Source of the DNA: Mariannaea sp. PMI_226
Taxonomy: Eukaryota > Ascomycota > Sordariomycetes > Hypocreales > Nectriaceae
NCBI GenBank assembly: GCA_024336345.1
Contig: JANFOG010000006.1
Location: forward strand, 2,418,001-2,482,000
DNA: 64,000 bases
Direction of reading: 5' to 3'
The notes beneath the pieces were generated by a model. That model was not told where the DNA came from and did not search any database. It saw only the letters and a program-made list of their open reading frames with translations. The first letter of the stretch is position 1. Each line of letters begins with the position of its first letter. A program made the position numbers and the translations under genes. This document shows positions 41,525-53,295 of the stretch, piece by piece.

Positions 41525-43977
41525 TCGAGTTGCCTATATCAAGGATTTAATGGCTCGCCCAAGCGAAATCGATGGGGTAAATGAATTCAATTTCAGCCCC
41601 GGTGACAGAACGTAATCGCTGATGCTAATGGAAGAACTGAAATGGTGTATTTGGCGTTTCCTACACGGACGCAATTATACCCCGATTTTCTCCTCGTGTT
41701 GATTCCTAGCAAGCCCCATGGGATTATCTCTATCGCGCACCAGCATGGCCATTGGTTTACGTGCATTCGAGTCGGATGCAACCATCTTCGTCACATCTGT
41801 TGTCCGATTGGTACAAATGTGAAAATCCCTCACCGGTGAGTGATAGTGTAGGAAACCCCTGCTACCGTTGGACACAGACGCTTTGGTGCATTGTCCTGAA
41901 GCTATTTCATTTCAGTTTTTACCGCCGATATGCCGCTACGAACGGTAAATACTCCATCGTTACCACTTTATGAATCCAGAACAGACAAGTGCCTGAGGAA
42001 ATATTGATGTCTATCACGTCTATATTTATGAGATCCTTCAGAATTTGAGCTGAATTCCTCCATTTTGCCAAGATACAGCACAATGAGGGGTAGATCCCAC
42101 CCTACGCCTCCTTGTGACTCTAAGTCACACGATTTCTCATGTCGACCAATAAATATCTTAGACATTTCAAGAATGGCCCGCCCTACATTTGAGACCACCT
42201 CCACAAGTGAGACACCGTGGCGCACAAATCGTGTAATAATTGGGACGGATGTACCGCTGATCTTAATGAGAGGAGTTGCGGTCAAGCTGAATCACATCTC
42301 AATCGCGGTGACTGAAATTCAGGCAGTTCACATAAAACAATGATATAATAAGTGGTCATTCTTCTCTCTTCTTTGTGCAAGCAGCACAAGAAGGGAGCTA
42401 CGTGAAATCTTTTGTTGATCAATAAGAGTCTCTGAGGGGCATATCTAAGCGGAGCAAAATCTGCATGTACGAGGCACCTACAAACATTGTATTAATGTCG
42501 AAATAGCTTGATAGAGTGGGTCTGAGGGTGTCAAGTTAGATCTTACTAAAGATCTGATGAAGATCAGAGAAATTCACAAATTGTCGCTAATATGTTGAAT
42601 CAATGGTGAGGTTGACTGGCTGGCTGGTGAATGACACCCTATCAAGCTCACCATAAGGCCAGTGGTGAACTTAGACACAAGTGAGCAGCATTTTGAAACT
42701 GTAGAAACAATAGGGAGACATGCGTGTTTGTCAAGCAAGTATTGAGATACTGTCGCACGAGTATGAGCCACTTCTAGAGCCTCTAATTAGTGTATACTAA
42801 CTACAACCTGCTACTTTGTTTCTGCGTATAGCAACAATAATTATATCGCAACTTAGATATTTCCTTTGTGGTATCCCTAGAAAGAGTGTCCGCAAGTGTT
42901 TTCTTTCTTTGTGTTGCTCTGGACGGACCTGACACATATATGATGGATGAGCCATAACATTTTGTCGGAAGAAGAAAGCTTCTTATTCTTGGCTCAGTCT
43001 GCTCCGAAGCGACTTAATAGTTCACAGAATGTCCTGGAGGCCTGAAAGCGCGAATGTTAACTGGTTTCGGAGGGCCCACACGATTGCCAGTATCTCACAA
43101 TGCTCACCTCCTCCATAGATTTGCGAGAAATGCCTCTCTGTACTATGTACGTTCCCTTTATCAATGTAACTGTCGCAAACAAGTCAAATTGGTCGTGCGG
43201 ATGTCGCAGGTATTATGATTTCCATGCAGTGTGTGGTTTGATGGTGTGTTGCGCTCTGCTTTGCCGACCCGAGTCTCAAATTCATCCATAGTGAACGCGA
43301 ACGTGAAAAAAATGCCGAGGATTGGATGATTGAAACAACATATGCAACAGATCTTGTACGAACACTTTACTAAAATAGTAATTCAAGAGTGGGTAGGCTG
43401 GTTGTTGATCTTTCCTGGTGTCAACAGTTGCGTGAGAAGCATCCCAGGCCTTGTTGGAAGTCAAGGAGGCATTGGGATGAATCTCGGTCTTGGGAACGAC
43501 CTTCAATGAACGGTATGTCAGATAAAACTATTTGAATGTACTTGTATGTAATGTTGCTAGTGAACACAAGGACGATAGCCTATGAGCATTGAGCTGGAGG
43601 GAGGGTGAGACTCTTCAGAGTCAACTCATCCCGAATAAGTCTTTGATTAGGATGTATCGTCTGTAAGTACCATAAACCTAGACCACAGTGCTAATACCCT
43701 GTATGAGATTTTTCCAATATCTGTCAATCAATGGAAATGAATGTCTCGGCCAATATGTCCTTTTGAAATCGTCCCTATCTTGGTTGAAACAGTTGACGTA
43801 GCGGAATGTATTACCGGATTAGTTGTTTTCACTACCCTTTCCTACTTATAACCTTCCCAGAATCCCTCTTTGTTTCTAACTTTTTAAAAACTGTGTTACC
43901 TACTCGTATTGGCACAATGGGATATCACCCTTTGTCGCTTACAGTACTCCATCATCGATTTTTGGGACCCCACAGCT
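41525..43977. other. Divergent intergenic region
   Basis: About 2.5 kb between the sugar transporter and the ABC transporter. Several short frames on both strands have no recognisable motif or splice support. The ABC-transporter promoter and 5' UTR lie at the right end, with CT-rich leader sequence near 43820-43880. No RNA gene or mobile element found. Confidence 0.45.
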
Positions 43978-46900
43978 ATGAGAGAGCCAGGGAGTTTTGA
44001 GGAGCAAAAGGATCCTGTTGAATTTTTTCCAGGTCGACTGTCTATCTGTGATGGACCTACTAATACTACAGAGGACAGGCGTAGCGGCAATACCAGATAC
44101 GATGATATTCCTCACTGCCATCGAGATATTAGGGAAGAAACCTCTAATGATCAACTCACGGGAATCACAATTGATAAGACCGATCCTAATATGGCCAAAA
44201 GCAACATGAAGACAGATAATGAAAGCTCCAAGAATTGGTACACTGATATCAACCCCCTGCGCTGGGGGGATATCCCAAAGGTTCCTGAGGAACGGGAGGT
44301 ATCACCCGAGTATAGAGCTGGCTTCTTGAGTCGCCTGACGTTCCAATGGATGACGGGCTTGATGACGGTAAGTAATCAAATTGACTTTTCCGGTTCTTTA
44401 ACTTCACAGCCTACAGAGGTCTGTTTGAGATTTGTTCTTTCCCATTTCCTCTTATCAACTCCTGTGTCGAAGCCAGGGAGTAAGAGTCTGCTGCCTTTTC
44501 TGTGCTTCGGGTTCGGTTTTCAAACTCCAAAATAATTACATGCTGATACCTTTCTGCTAATGGATAGACCGGATACAAGCGTCGCATCGAGAGGGAGGAC
44601 ATTTGGGCTATCAATCCAGACCGTGCCGTGGAGCCTTGGACAAAGAAAGTTCATGATCTCTTCCAGCAACACATTCGTGAGGGCCGGAAACACCCTCTAT
44701 TTCGGGCTCTATTACGGACCTTTTACTTTGAATTCTGGCTAAGTGGATTTTATGCCATCCTTTGTACTATTTTGAGAGTCGTATCGGCTTTCACATTGCG
44801 ATTCTTAATCCAGTTCGCCGTTGACGCGTACAACACCAAGGCGGGTGAGCCGACGCCGTCAATTCGTCGTGGTATTGGTCTGGCGATCGGGATTACACTA
44901 ATGATGATCGTGCAGGGGTTTGCGATAACCCATTCCATGTACTGTGGCGAAATGGTCGGAGGGCAAACTAGAAGTGTACTGGTCGGGATGATATATAAAA
45001 AGTCTCTGGTTGTGTCTACACGAGCCAAGACCATCGATATTGGCGAGCTGGGATCGAGGACACATGACTCTGAGATGGAAAACTGCGATTTGGCCGAGAC
45101 TACCGGGATCGAAGAAAACGATTCTCCCGCGCCAGTGAAAGAAGAGAACAAAGGCCAGCCTGGAGATGGCATCCGCTGCTCCAACGGACGTATTGTCAAT
45201 CTTATGAGTGTCGACACTCACCGCATTGACAAGGCGTCAGCCATGTTTCACATGACTTGGACATCTCCAGTTTCGGTTCTTATGGTTTTCATCTTCCTTT
45301 TCATTAATATATCATATAGCGCACTTCCTGGTTTTGGCCTCCTTGTTCTTGGGATGCCAATTCTGTCGATGGTTATCCGCCGCATGTGTGATCGACGCCA
45401 AGACACTAACAACACCACTGCCGAGCGTATTTCGCTGACCCAAGAGTTTCTACAATCTATTAGGACAGTTAAGTATTTTGGGCTAGAAGAGGCTATTCTT
45501 CGCCGTTTACGGGACCTACGTTCCTCAGAAATTCAGGCCATACGGAATTTACTTGTTATTGGTGGCTCTCTCGAGGCCGTCGGCATTCTACTTCCAATTT
45601 TGGCATCTATGCTCTCCTTTATTGTTTATTCACACGAGAATCCAAATCTTGCACCAGCTGAAGTATTCTCAGCCTTGGCCTTGTTCAATAGCCTCCGAAT
45701 TCCCCTTAAAATATTCCCGATTGTGCTTGGTCAAGTGATGGAAGCCTGGTCATCTCTTCGACGTATCGAGGAGTTTCTCATGGAACCAGAGCATCTGGAA
45801 TATGTGGTACGCAAACCTACTAACCAGGCTGCAATTATCCTACAAAATGCATCTTTCAGCTGGGAGACATGCACGAATGAGCACAATAGTATGGGGACAA
45901 ATGAGAGCGATGAAGTATCCCCTCCGGATAATTGGGTTTCTAGTCTTTCTGATGAAAAGGGAGAAGGGTTCAACCTCCAAAATCTCAATCTTAATATCAG
46001 CCAGGGGGAATTGATCGCTGTCATTGGATCAGTAGGAAGCGGAAAGAGTTCTCTCCTAGCCGCCCTGGCTGGTGAAATGCATATGATTTGCGGAGAAGCA
46101 ACTGTCAACTCGTCGACTTCATTTTGCCCCCAATGTCCGTGGATCCAAAATACAACTGTACGAAATAATATTACGTTTGGTACCCAGATGGAGGAGCAAA
46201 GATACAAGGACGTGATAACAGCGTACGTGACATGATCCACATGGCAGAGTGCTTCCCTCTTCCGATACCAGTGAAAAGTCACTAAAACCTCATGCTCAAA
46301 TTCACAGATGCGCCCTACAGACTGACTTGGATATTCTCCCCGATGGAGACCAAACTGAAGTGGGCGAGCGCGGAGTCACCATTTCAGGGGGTCAGAAGCA
46401 GCGACTCAGCCTTGCGCGAGCTATTTACTTCGATGCCGATATTGCCCTATTGGACGACCCACTGAGCGCGGTTGACACTCATGTTGGCCGCTACATCTTC
46501 CACAACGCTATTCTTGGTCTCCTTGGTAAGAAGTGCCGAATTCTCGTTACCCAACAACTGTGGGTTTTGGGCCATTGTGACCGCATTGCGTGGATGGATG
46601 GAGGGAAGATCCGAACCGTCGATACCTTTGAAAATCTCATGCGAGACTGCGCTGAATTTCGAAAGCTAATTGAGGGAACGATTACCGAAGAAACCCCACC
46701 AGAATCAACAACGAATGCCCTGTCAGGCATCAGCAGGGAAGGGGAGGAGAAAGAAAATCACGACCGGCACGTGGAACTTGACGAAGCTGCTGATTCCGTG
46801 GCTACGTTGGGACATTACGGTGCTTACATCCGTGCTGCTGGTTCAATATCAATTATGGTCCTGCTCCCCTTCCTCCTTGTCCTTGCCCAAGGCGCCGCGA

Positions 46901-48612
46901 TTATGACCAGCTTGTGGCTGGCATATTGGACATCAAAAAGGTTCCATCTTCTGAAGTGGGAGTACATTGTCACCTACATCGGGATTGGGGTACTACAAGC
47001 ATTATTTATGTTTGTATTCTCTGTTCTAACCTCCATCCTTGGCGCAAACGCTTCCAAGGCCATGCTCTATAGCGCGTACACAAGAATTCTTCGCACACCT
47101 ACCTCCTTCTTCGACACAACGCCGTTAGGCAAAATCATGAGCCGGTTCACACATGATGCTGATATCATTGATAACGAAGTGTCGAGCTCTATACGCATTT
47201 TTCTATTCACTCTCGCCATGGTATTCTCCGTATTTGGCGTTATCATTGCTTTTTTCAACTACTTTGCTATTGCATTAGCGCCACTCGCTGTTCTCTTTGT
47301 CATTTCGGTTCTATATTATCGCTCATCAGCTCGCGAGCTACATAGGCTTGATTCTTCACTCCAGTCTCAAATGTTTGCCAAGTTCAACGAGGGCCTAGGA
47401 GGTGCTACATCTATTCGTTCATATGGTGTCAGAGAGCTATTCATTGGCAATCTTTTGCGGACAATTGATGAAATGAATAGCGCGTACTACCTAACCTTCT
47501 CCAGCCAGCACTGGTTGACACTGCGACTGAACATGATTGGTAACGCTATCATTTTTACGGTTAGCATCCTTGTAGTCACATCTCGCTTCAGTGTCAATCC
47601 ATCATTTGGGGGATTGGTCCTCAGCTACATCTTGACTGTTGTGCAGATTTTGCAATATACACCTCAACAACTCGCTCAGGTTGAAAACGGAATGAGGTCT
47701 GTCAAACGAATTCACGACTACAGCTCTAGGCTTGAGGTAGAAGCGCCTCTGCATACAATAAAAGTGCCCCAAACCTGGCCTGAACGTGGTGAGATAGCCT
47801 TCGAAGAGGTGTACATGCGGTACCGAAAGGATCTTCCCCTTGTCCTGAAAGGCTTCTCTATGAGAATACAAAGCGGTGAACGCATTGGAATCGTGGGTCG
47901 CACTGGAGCAGGCAAAAGTTCTATTATTAATGCACTCTTCCGTGTTGTTGAATTGTCGAGTGGAAAGATCATAGTCGACGGAATGGATATATCTAGCATT
48001 GGACTTCACGACCTGAGATCCCGGTTATCAATCATTCCTCAAGACTCAACACTCTTTCAAGGGACCATACGCAGCAACATAGACCCGTACGGCCAGTATA
48101 CGGAATCTGAACTCTGTGCTGCACTCAGGGAAGTGTACCTTACCAATGGCGACAGGTCCCCAGACCGTCAAAATGCCACGGACAACTTCTCTCAAAGCCA
48201 CTTGGACCTTGATAGCGTTGTCGAAGAAAATGGACAAAACCTTTCCCTTGGGCAGCGTCAGCTGGTAGCTTTTTCTCGGGCTTTACTGCGCCGCTCACAG
48301 GTCATTTTGTGCGATGAAGCTACATCATCGGTGGATGTAGAAACTGAAAAGATGATTCAACGCGCTCTAGTTACGGCATTTCAAGACAAGACTGTCCTTT
48401 TCATAGCTCACAGAATGCATTCTATCATTGGCTATGATCGAATTTGCGTTGTTGACGAGGGGCGAGTTGCGGAGCTCTCCACACCAATTGACCTATGGTG
48501 CCGTGGCGGCGTGTTCAGAAGTATGTGTGACCAGAGTGGTATTGGCATGAGCGAACTTCAAGCCGCAAGGGCAGAGATACTTAAATGGGGAGAAAAGAAG
48601 GATTCTATGTAA
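43978..48612 (+). CDS. ABCC-type full ABC transporter (Yor1/MRP-like), 1449 aa
   Basis: Three exons: 43978-44367, 44568-46222 and 46308-48612, with introns of 200 and 85 bp. The frame continues 23 codons upstream of ATG 43978 only to a TTG. The joins give GLMTTGYKRRIEREDIW and VITACALQTDLDILPDGDQ. Layout is TMD1-NBD1-TMD2-NBD2 with no TMD0. NBD1 (about 600-780): Walker A GSVGSGKSS near 617, signature ISGGQKQRLSLARA near 708, Walker B IALLDDPLSAVD, with Asp instead of the catalytic Glu as usual in ABCC NBD1. NBD2: Walker A GRTGAGKSS near 1215, signature LSLGQRQLVAFSRA near 1326, Walker B VILCDEATSSVD. A substrate exporter at plasma or vacuolar membrane, perhaps for drugs or conjugates. The first intron is unusually long for this window. 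Confidence 0.92.
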
Positions 48613-49841
48613 AGGGTTAGCCAAGTAGTCGAAGCTAATGGGCCTGGGACCTTGTTGGTTTCTTGGCGGAAATCAAGACGTTCACACACGGCGACCACAG
48701 GAAGGTGAATAGGGTGCCTAGACATCACTGTAATCACTACTAGGATCATTCGAGTAATTTGCTGCAAGATCTCGATACTAGAGCTGCCTACTTGACAGGG
48801 AAATACTGACTGTTTCCTACCGTCGGACCCAACAAAGTAGCAATAATGGACCAAAGAGTCAGTTGAGTATGGATAGACTGGCAAGACGTCTTGTTGTCTG
48901 TGACTGCATTTTTAGAGAACAACTATGCTGACCGACAGGACTGCTGCGCTTCCCTCCATTTGATTTCGACGTGATTGCGACTCCGCTGATATGCTACTTG
49001 ATTAGGATACGGTAGTGAGTCTTTCGGCGGCTGCCATCGATGAATGGTCATGACATTTACACGGACAGTAGTACCTTTATAACTGTGCCAGGTGATACGT
49101 AAGGGAAATGATGCGAAGCCAAACTCCTAACTAGGATGCTTTTTTTCCCCATCGGCCGATGAGAATTATATTCAGCATTGAGGGAATTAGTCTGACTGAA
49201 AAACGCCTGCACCATGTTCGAACACCGGCTTCGGGTTCATATATCTGAGCCTGGCACGTTCAAGTTCTTATCGTTTGCTGTCATTTACCAAATTAATAGC
49301 CATCACATATTCTCATCAAGAGCGTTGGGCCTAAATCCAAATTAAAGCATGTTCAATGTGTTATTGCGACAATGGTGGCAACGCTGTTTCAACAGCTGAG
49401 AACCAGGCTCACCACAAGGCAGCCTAAGAAAAAGGAGGGGAACATAAACAAAAAAAAAAAAAAGAAAACTTCTCCCCTCCAATTATGTTGTGCGTTGGTT
49501 TTGTTGCTTTTCTTTGCCGAGGGAGTTGTGAAGGTTTGAAGAAAGTTAGGTGTTTGCGTCATGGTGCTGTAATATTAACAGCCATGGTGCAGGTCTCCGA
49601 GGAATGAGGGAACTCAATTCGTAGTTAGTCATGATGGCGGATGATGATAGAGTTGAAAATTGCAAGAATGTGGCTTTCCTGTATACTGTGCAGACAAGCG
49701 ATCTTTTCTGAGAAGCATGATGACCAACCCTTGATTCAGATCACGCACATCTCATCACCGTGCCGGCATTTGTTGTGAAAGCCTCCTCCTCTAACTGCGT
49801 CGTTGCTCCTCGAATTTCCTGTGCTACGCCTCTTAACAGAC
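48613..49841. other. Intergenic region with A14 tract
   Basis: About 1.2 kb between two tandem plus-strand genes. A run of 14 A is at 49450-49463. The flavohaemoglobin promoter lies at the right. No supported gene or RNA. Confidence 0.5.
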
Positions 49842-51176
49842 ATGATGTCCATTTCACACCTAGCAGCCCGTTCGAATTTGGTCGCCACGCCAATGCGAAG
49901 CTTTGTCCGACGTAAGGCGCCATGTTGGTTGTCTACAAGAACGTTTGCTATTGCGTCGAAGTCCAGATTGACCCCGCAGCAAATCCAGATTGTTAAATCT
50001 ACTGTGCCAGCACTTGAACAGCACGGGGTTGCTATCACGACTCTCTTTTACAACCGCTTGCTTGAAACGCATCCTGAGCTCAAAAATATATTCAACACCG
50101 CTCATCAAGCAACGGGTGAGCAGCCAGCGGCCTTGGCACATGCTGTCTGGGCATATGCTGTAAATATCGATAACCCGCAGACTCTGGAGGCAGCGATCTC
50201 CCGCATTGGACATAAACACGCAAGTCTGGGTGTTACGGCAGGTCTGTACTCAGTTGTGGGCGAAGGCCTACTAGTCGCAATCAAGGATGTGCTTGGAAAC
50301 GCAGTGGACGAGTCGGTAGTAGCTGCTTGGGGGGCTGCATACCAGGAGCTTGCCGATTACTTTATCCAATTTGAAGCCGACCTGTACCGTGAGGCTCTGG
50401 AAACGCCTGGCGGCTGGAAAGGCTGGCGCAAGTTTTTTATATCAGGAAAAATACCTGAAGGAGAAGAAATCATTAGTTTCCACCTAACTCCAGTCGACAG
50501 AGACGCTCTACCAGCATACAAACCTGGCCAATTTCTCAGCGTCAGGTGCTACGTCCCTGAGCTCGGCGTCTACCAACCCCGACAATACAGTCTGTCCGAC
50601 GTTCCAAACGGGAAGTATTTTCAAATCTCAGTCAAAAAAGAGTTTGCATCAGATAAAAAGCCTGCTGGTCGCGTATCTAATGTCCTTCACGAGTCGCTGC
50701 CGGAGGGCTCAGAGGTGGATGTCAGCATGCCCTTTGGTGACTTTGTGCTGGATGTCAATGCTACCACACCAGTGGTATTATTAAGCGGAGGAGTTGGTTT
50801 GACTCCCATGATGTCCATGTTGCAGACTATAACCAACCAGGGGAAATCGAGAAGAGTCGTATTTGTCCATGCTACGCGAAATGGGCGGGTTCATGCAATG
50901 AAGAGTACCCTCACGAGGATTCTGTCGGAAAATCCACAAATCGATCGCGCTATCTTCTATGAAGAAGTCTCTAAACATGATGTACAGGGTGTGGACTATG
51001 ATTTCTCTGGTCGTGTGGATCTCTCGAAAATAAGGGACATGGCCATCTTGCCTGGAGCAGATTACTACATTTGCGGGCCATTGCCTTTCATGAATGCTCA
51101 AAGCAAGGATCTTCGGGACATCGGTGTCAATGAAGAACATATTCACATGGAGGTTTTTGGTTCACCTGGGAAATAA
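49842..51176 (+). CDS. Flavohaemoglobin (nitric oxide dioxygenase) with likely mitochondrial presequence, 444 aa
   Basis: Intronless from ATG 49842; the longer frame upstream begins at a TTG. Residues 1-40 are rich in Arg, Ser and Ala with no acidic residue (MMSISHLAARSNLVATP..RSFVRRK), a typical mitochondrial targeting signal. The globin domain (about 43-185) has Tyr70 (B10, TTLFYNRL), Gln94 (E7, TGEQPAAL) and proximal His126 (F8, IGHKHASLG). The FAD domain follows, with YQPRQYSLSD, and the NAD domain with LLSGGVGLTPMMSML and DYYICGPLPFMN. It converts NO plus O2 to nitrate using NAD(P)H. Fungi often have cytosolic and mitochondrial isoforms; this looks like the mitochondrial one. Convergent with the aldehyde dehydrogenase gene. 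Confidence 0.92.
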   Translation: MMSISHLAARSNLVATPMRSFVRRKAPCWLSTRTFAIASKSRLTPQQIQIVKSTVPALEQHGVAITTLFYNRLLETHPELKNIFNTAHQATGEQPAALAHAVWAYAVNIDNPQTLEAAISRIGHKHASLGVTAGLYSVVGEGLLVAIKDVLGNAVDESVVAAWGAAYQELADYFIQFEADLYREALETPGGWKGWRKFFISGKIPEGEEIISFHLTPVDRDALPAYKPGQFLSVRCYVPELGVYQPRQYSLSDVPNGKYFQISVKKEFASDKKPAGRVSNVLHESLPEGSEVDVSMPFGDFVLDVNATTPVVLLSGGVGLTPMMSMLQTITNQGKSRRVVFVHATRNGRVHAMKSTLTRILSENPQIDRAIFYEEVSKHDVQGVDYDFSGRVDLSKIRDMAILPGADYYICGPLPFMNAQSKDLRDIGVNEEHIHMEVFGSPGK

Positions 51177-51708
51177 TTTGTCGCTATATTTGATGGCATC
51201 TATTGGCAAGTTCAGTGTTAAAAGTAATCGTGATCCAAATGCAAATGAGACTTCTTGTTCCCCCCTTCGTCCAGCGCTGCCACACAACATGGGACTTTTG
51301 GTAACCAAAGACCTAACCGCCGTTCAGTCTTGGTTCAGTCCTCAGTTGATGGATAGTAGAGATTTCTTTATCCTAGGCTCAGTTTGAAATTGCCTGTTGT
51401 CATTCGTGGCAACTGGACGGCTTGATAGCTTGTCATTTTGGCCATCCTCCGTGGCGTGGCTGATAAGCCAGACAGAGAGGAGAGATTCACTTGGATGGTC
51501 TCATTTTTGCAGATATTGTTCAATCTGGGGTGTTGTCCGATGTAGAAACCAGGGTCACGTTGGAACGCCTCCACGAAACTAAAATTCATATTTCACGTTT
51601 CATTTGGTAGCTGGGCTCCGTTCATCTCATTGACCGAAAGAAATAGTCTCCCAACTTCCAGTTCCTCTTGGTATGCGGGACTAGACTATTACTATTTTTA
51701 AGCCTAAA
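51177..51708. other. Convergent intergenic region
   Basis: 532 bp holding the 3' flanks of the flavohaemoglobin and aldehyde dehydrogenase genes. No other feature supported. Confidence 0.5.
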
Positions 51709-53295
51709 TCATTCATCAAAGATCTTCTTCCAAACCCAGAGGCTCCGGCTATTAGTAAAGTGCTTGAATCCCTCGATACCCCATTCCATGCCAATGCCAC
51801 TCTCTTTGTGCCCTCCAAATGGGACATTGGGCGCAACGTCAAAGTGAGAGTTGATCCAAACGCTTCCAGCGCTCAGTTGACGGCCCATCTTCTCCGCACG
51901 GTCAAGATCTTTGCTCCAAACTGAAGCACCGAGGCCAGTTTCAAGGGCGTTGGCACGTTCAATCACGTCGTCTTCGTCGCTCCACTTCAGTAAAGGTACA
52001 ATTGGGCCGAAAGGTTCCTCGACGACGATACGAGAGTCTTCAGGGGGGTTATCGATAATAGCAGGCTCGATAAGGTAACCCTTGGAAGTCTGACGGACTT
52101 TGCCTTCCAAAGCAACCGTCCAATCACGCTTCTTGATCTCAGCATACATATCCTTGACTAGTTCAAATCTATAAGATAAATGGTTAACTTTTGCTTCATG
52201 CTGACATGTGTGTCGGCTTTTCTGGATGTCATAGACTTACTGCATGCTGTTCTGGACTGGGCCAACGACAACACCCTCCTCAAATCCACCTCCAGTCTTG
52301 ATGTTATTCTTGGTGAACTCAACCATGGCATCCCTGAACTTGTCATAGATCTTCTCATGAATGTATATGCGCTTGGTCAACATGCAGATCTGACCAGAGT
52401 TCAGGAACGAGAGGGTCGCAATCTTAGGCAAACACTTCTCAATATCGACATCCTCACAGACAATAGCGGCATCATTGCCGCCTAGCTCCAGAACATATCT
52501 CTTCAATGTCTTTGAGCAACTGGCGGCAACCTTCTTTCCGGTGGCGATGGATCCTGTAAAGCTGATCATATCGATGCCTGGATGTGCAGTCATCTGAGGA
52601 CCAAGGCTGTCTTCGCCACTAAGCACCTGGAAGACTCCCGGAGGGAAAATGGACATGCCAATCTCTCCAAACTTCAGGTCACAGTAGGGGGTGTAAGGTG
52701 ACGGCTTCATAATGACGGTGTTACCCGTCATCAGCGCGGGCCCAACCTTGCCCATGCCCAAGAGCATAGGCCAGTTCCATGGAACAATGGCGCCGCATAC
52801 GCCCAAGGGAGGAAACGTTGAAGTGATTCTCCTTTCCTCCGTATCCTCGAGGATCTCATCCTTAACCTCCATAGTGGCGAAGGTGCGCAGCCAGCCCAAA
52901 GTCATATCCATTTCTGTGCCAGCCAGACTCAAAGGCTTACCTTGTTCCATAGTCTGCAGTTTCTCCAGCTCCGAGCGGTTTGCCTCAATGGCATCCGCAA
53001 AGGCGAGAATCAGCTTGCTACGCTCATCATGAGTCGTCTTGGACCAGGTTTTAAAGGCGGCGCGAGCATGCTTGACGGCAAGGTCTAGCTGCTCCTCTGT
53101 TGCGACAGGGACTTCGTACAGCGGCTGCTCAGTCGACGGGTCGATAGAGTGCCGGGTTTTCTCAGTAGGAGCGAACTCGCCATTGATAATGTTACCTGGA
53201 TAGGTCTACACAGTCATGAGTAAGAACGGAGGCAATAGAAAAAAATCATTGGGCAAGGCAATTGTTCGTACAGTAATGTCAATTTTTACCACCAT
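51709..53295 (-). CDS. NAD(P)-dependent aldehyde dehydrogenase, 482 aa
   Basis: Three exons: 53295-53272 (only 24 nt, 8 codons), 53205-52241 and 52168-51709, with introns of 66 and 72 bp. An in-frame TAG just before exon 2 rules out a start within it, so the micro-exon is needed. Joins give MVVKIDITTYPGNIINGEF and VQNSMQFELVKDMYAEI. Family motifs: PWNWPMLLGMGKVGPALMTG, NTVIMKPSPYTP, SFTGSIATGKKVAA, the general-base Glu in LELGGNDAAI, catalytic Cys near residue 282 in FLNSGQICMLTKRIY, and the late EEPFGPIVPLLKW and PFGGHKESGIG. Cytosolic. It oxidises aldehydes to acids; the substrate class is not resolved. Confidence 0.9.
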
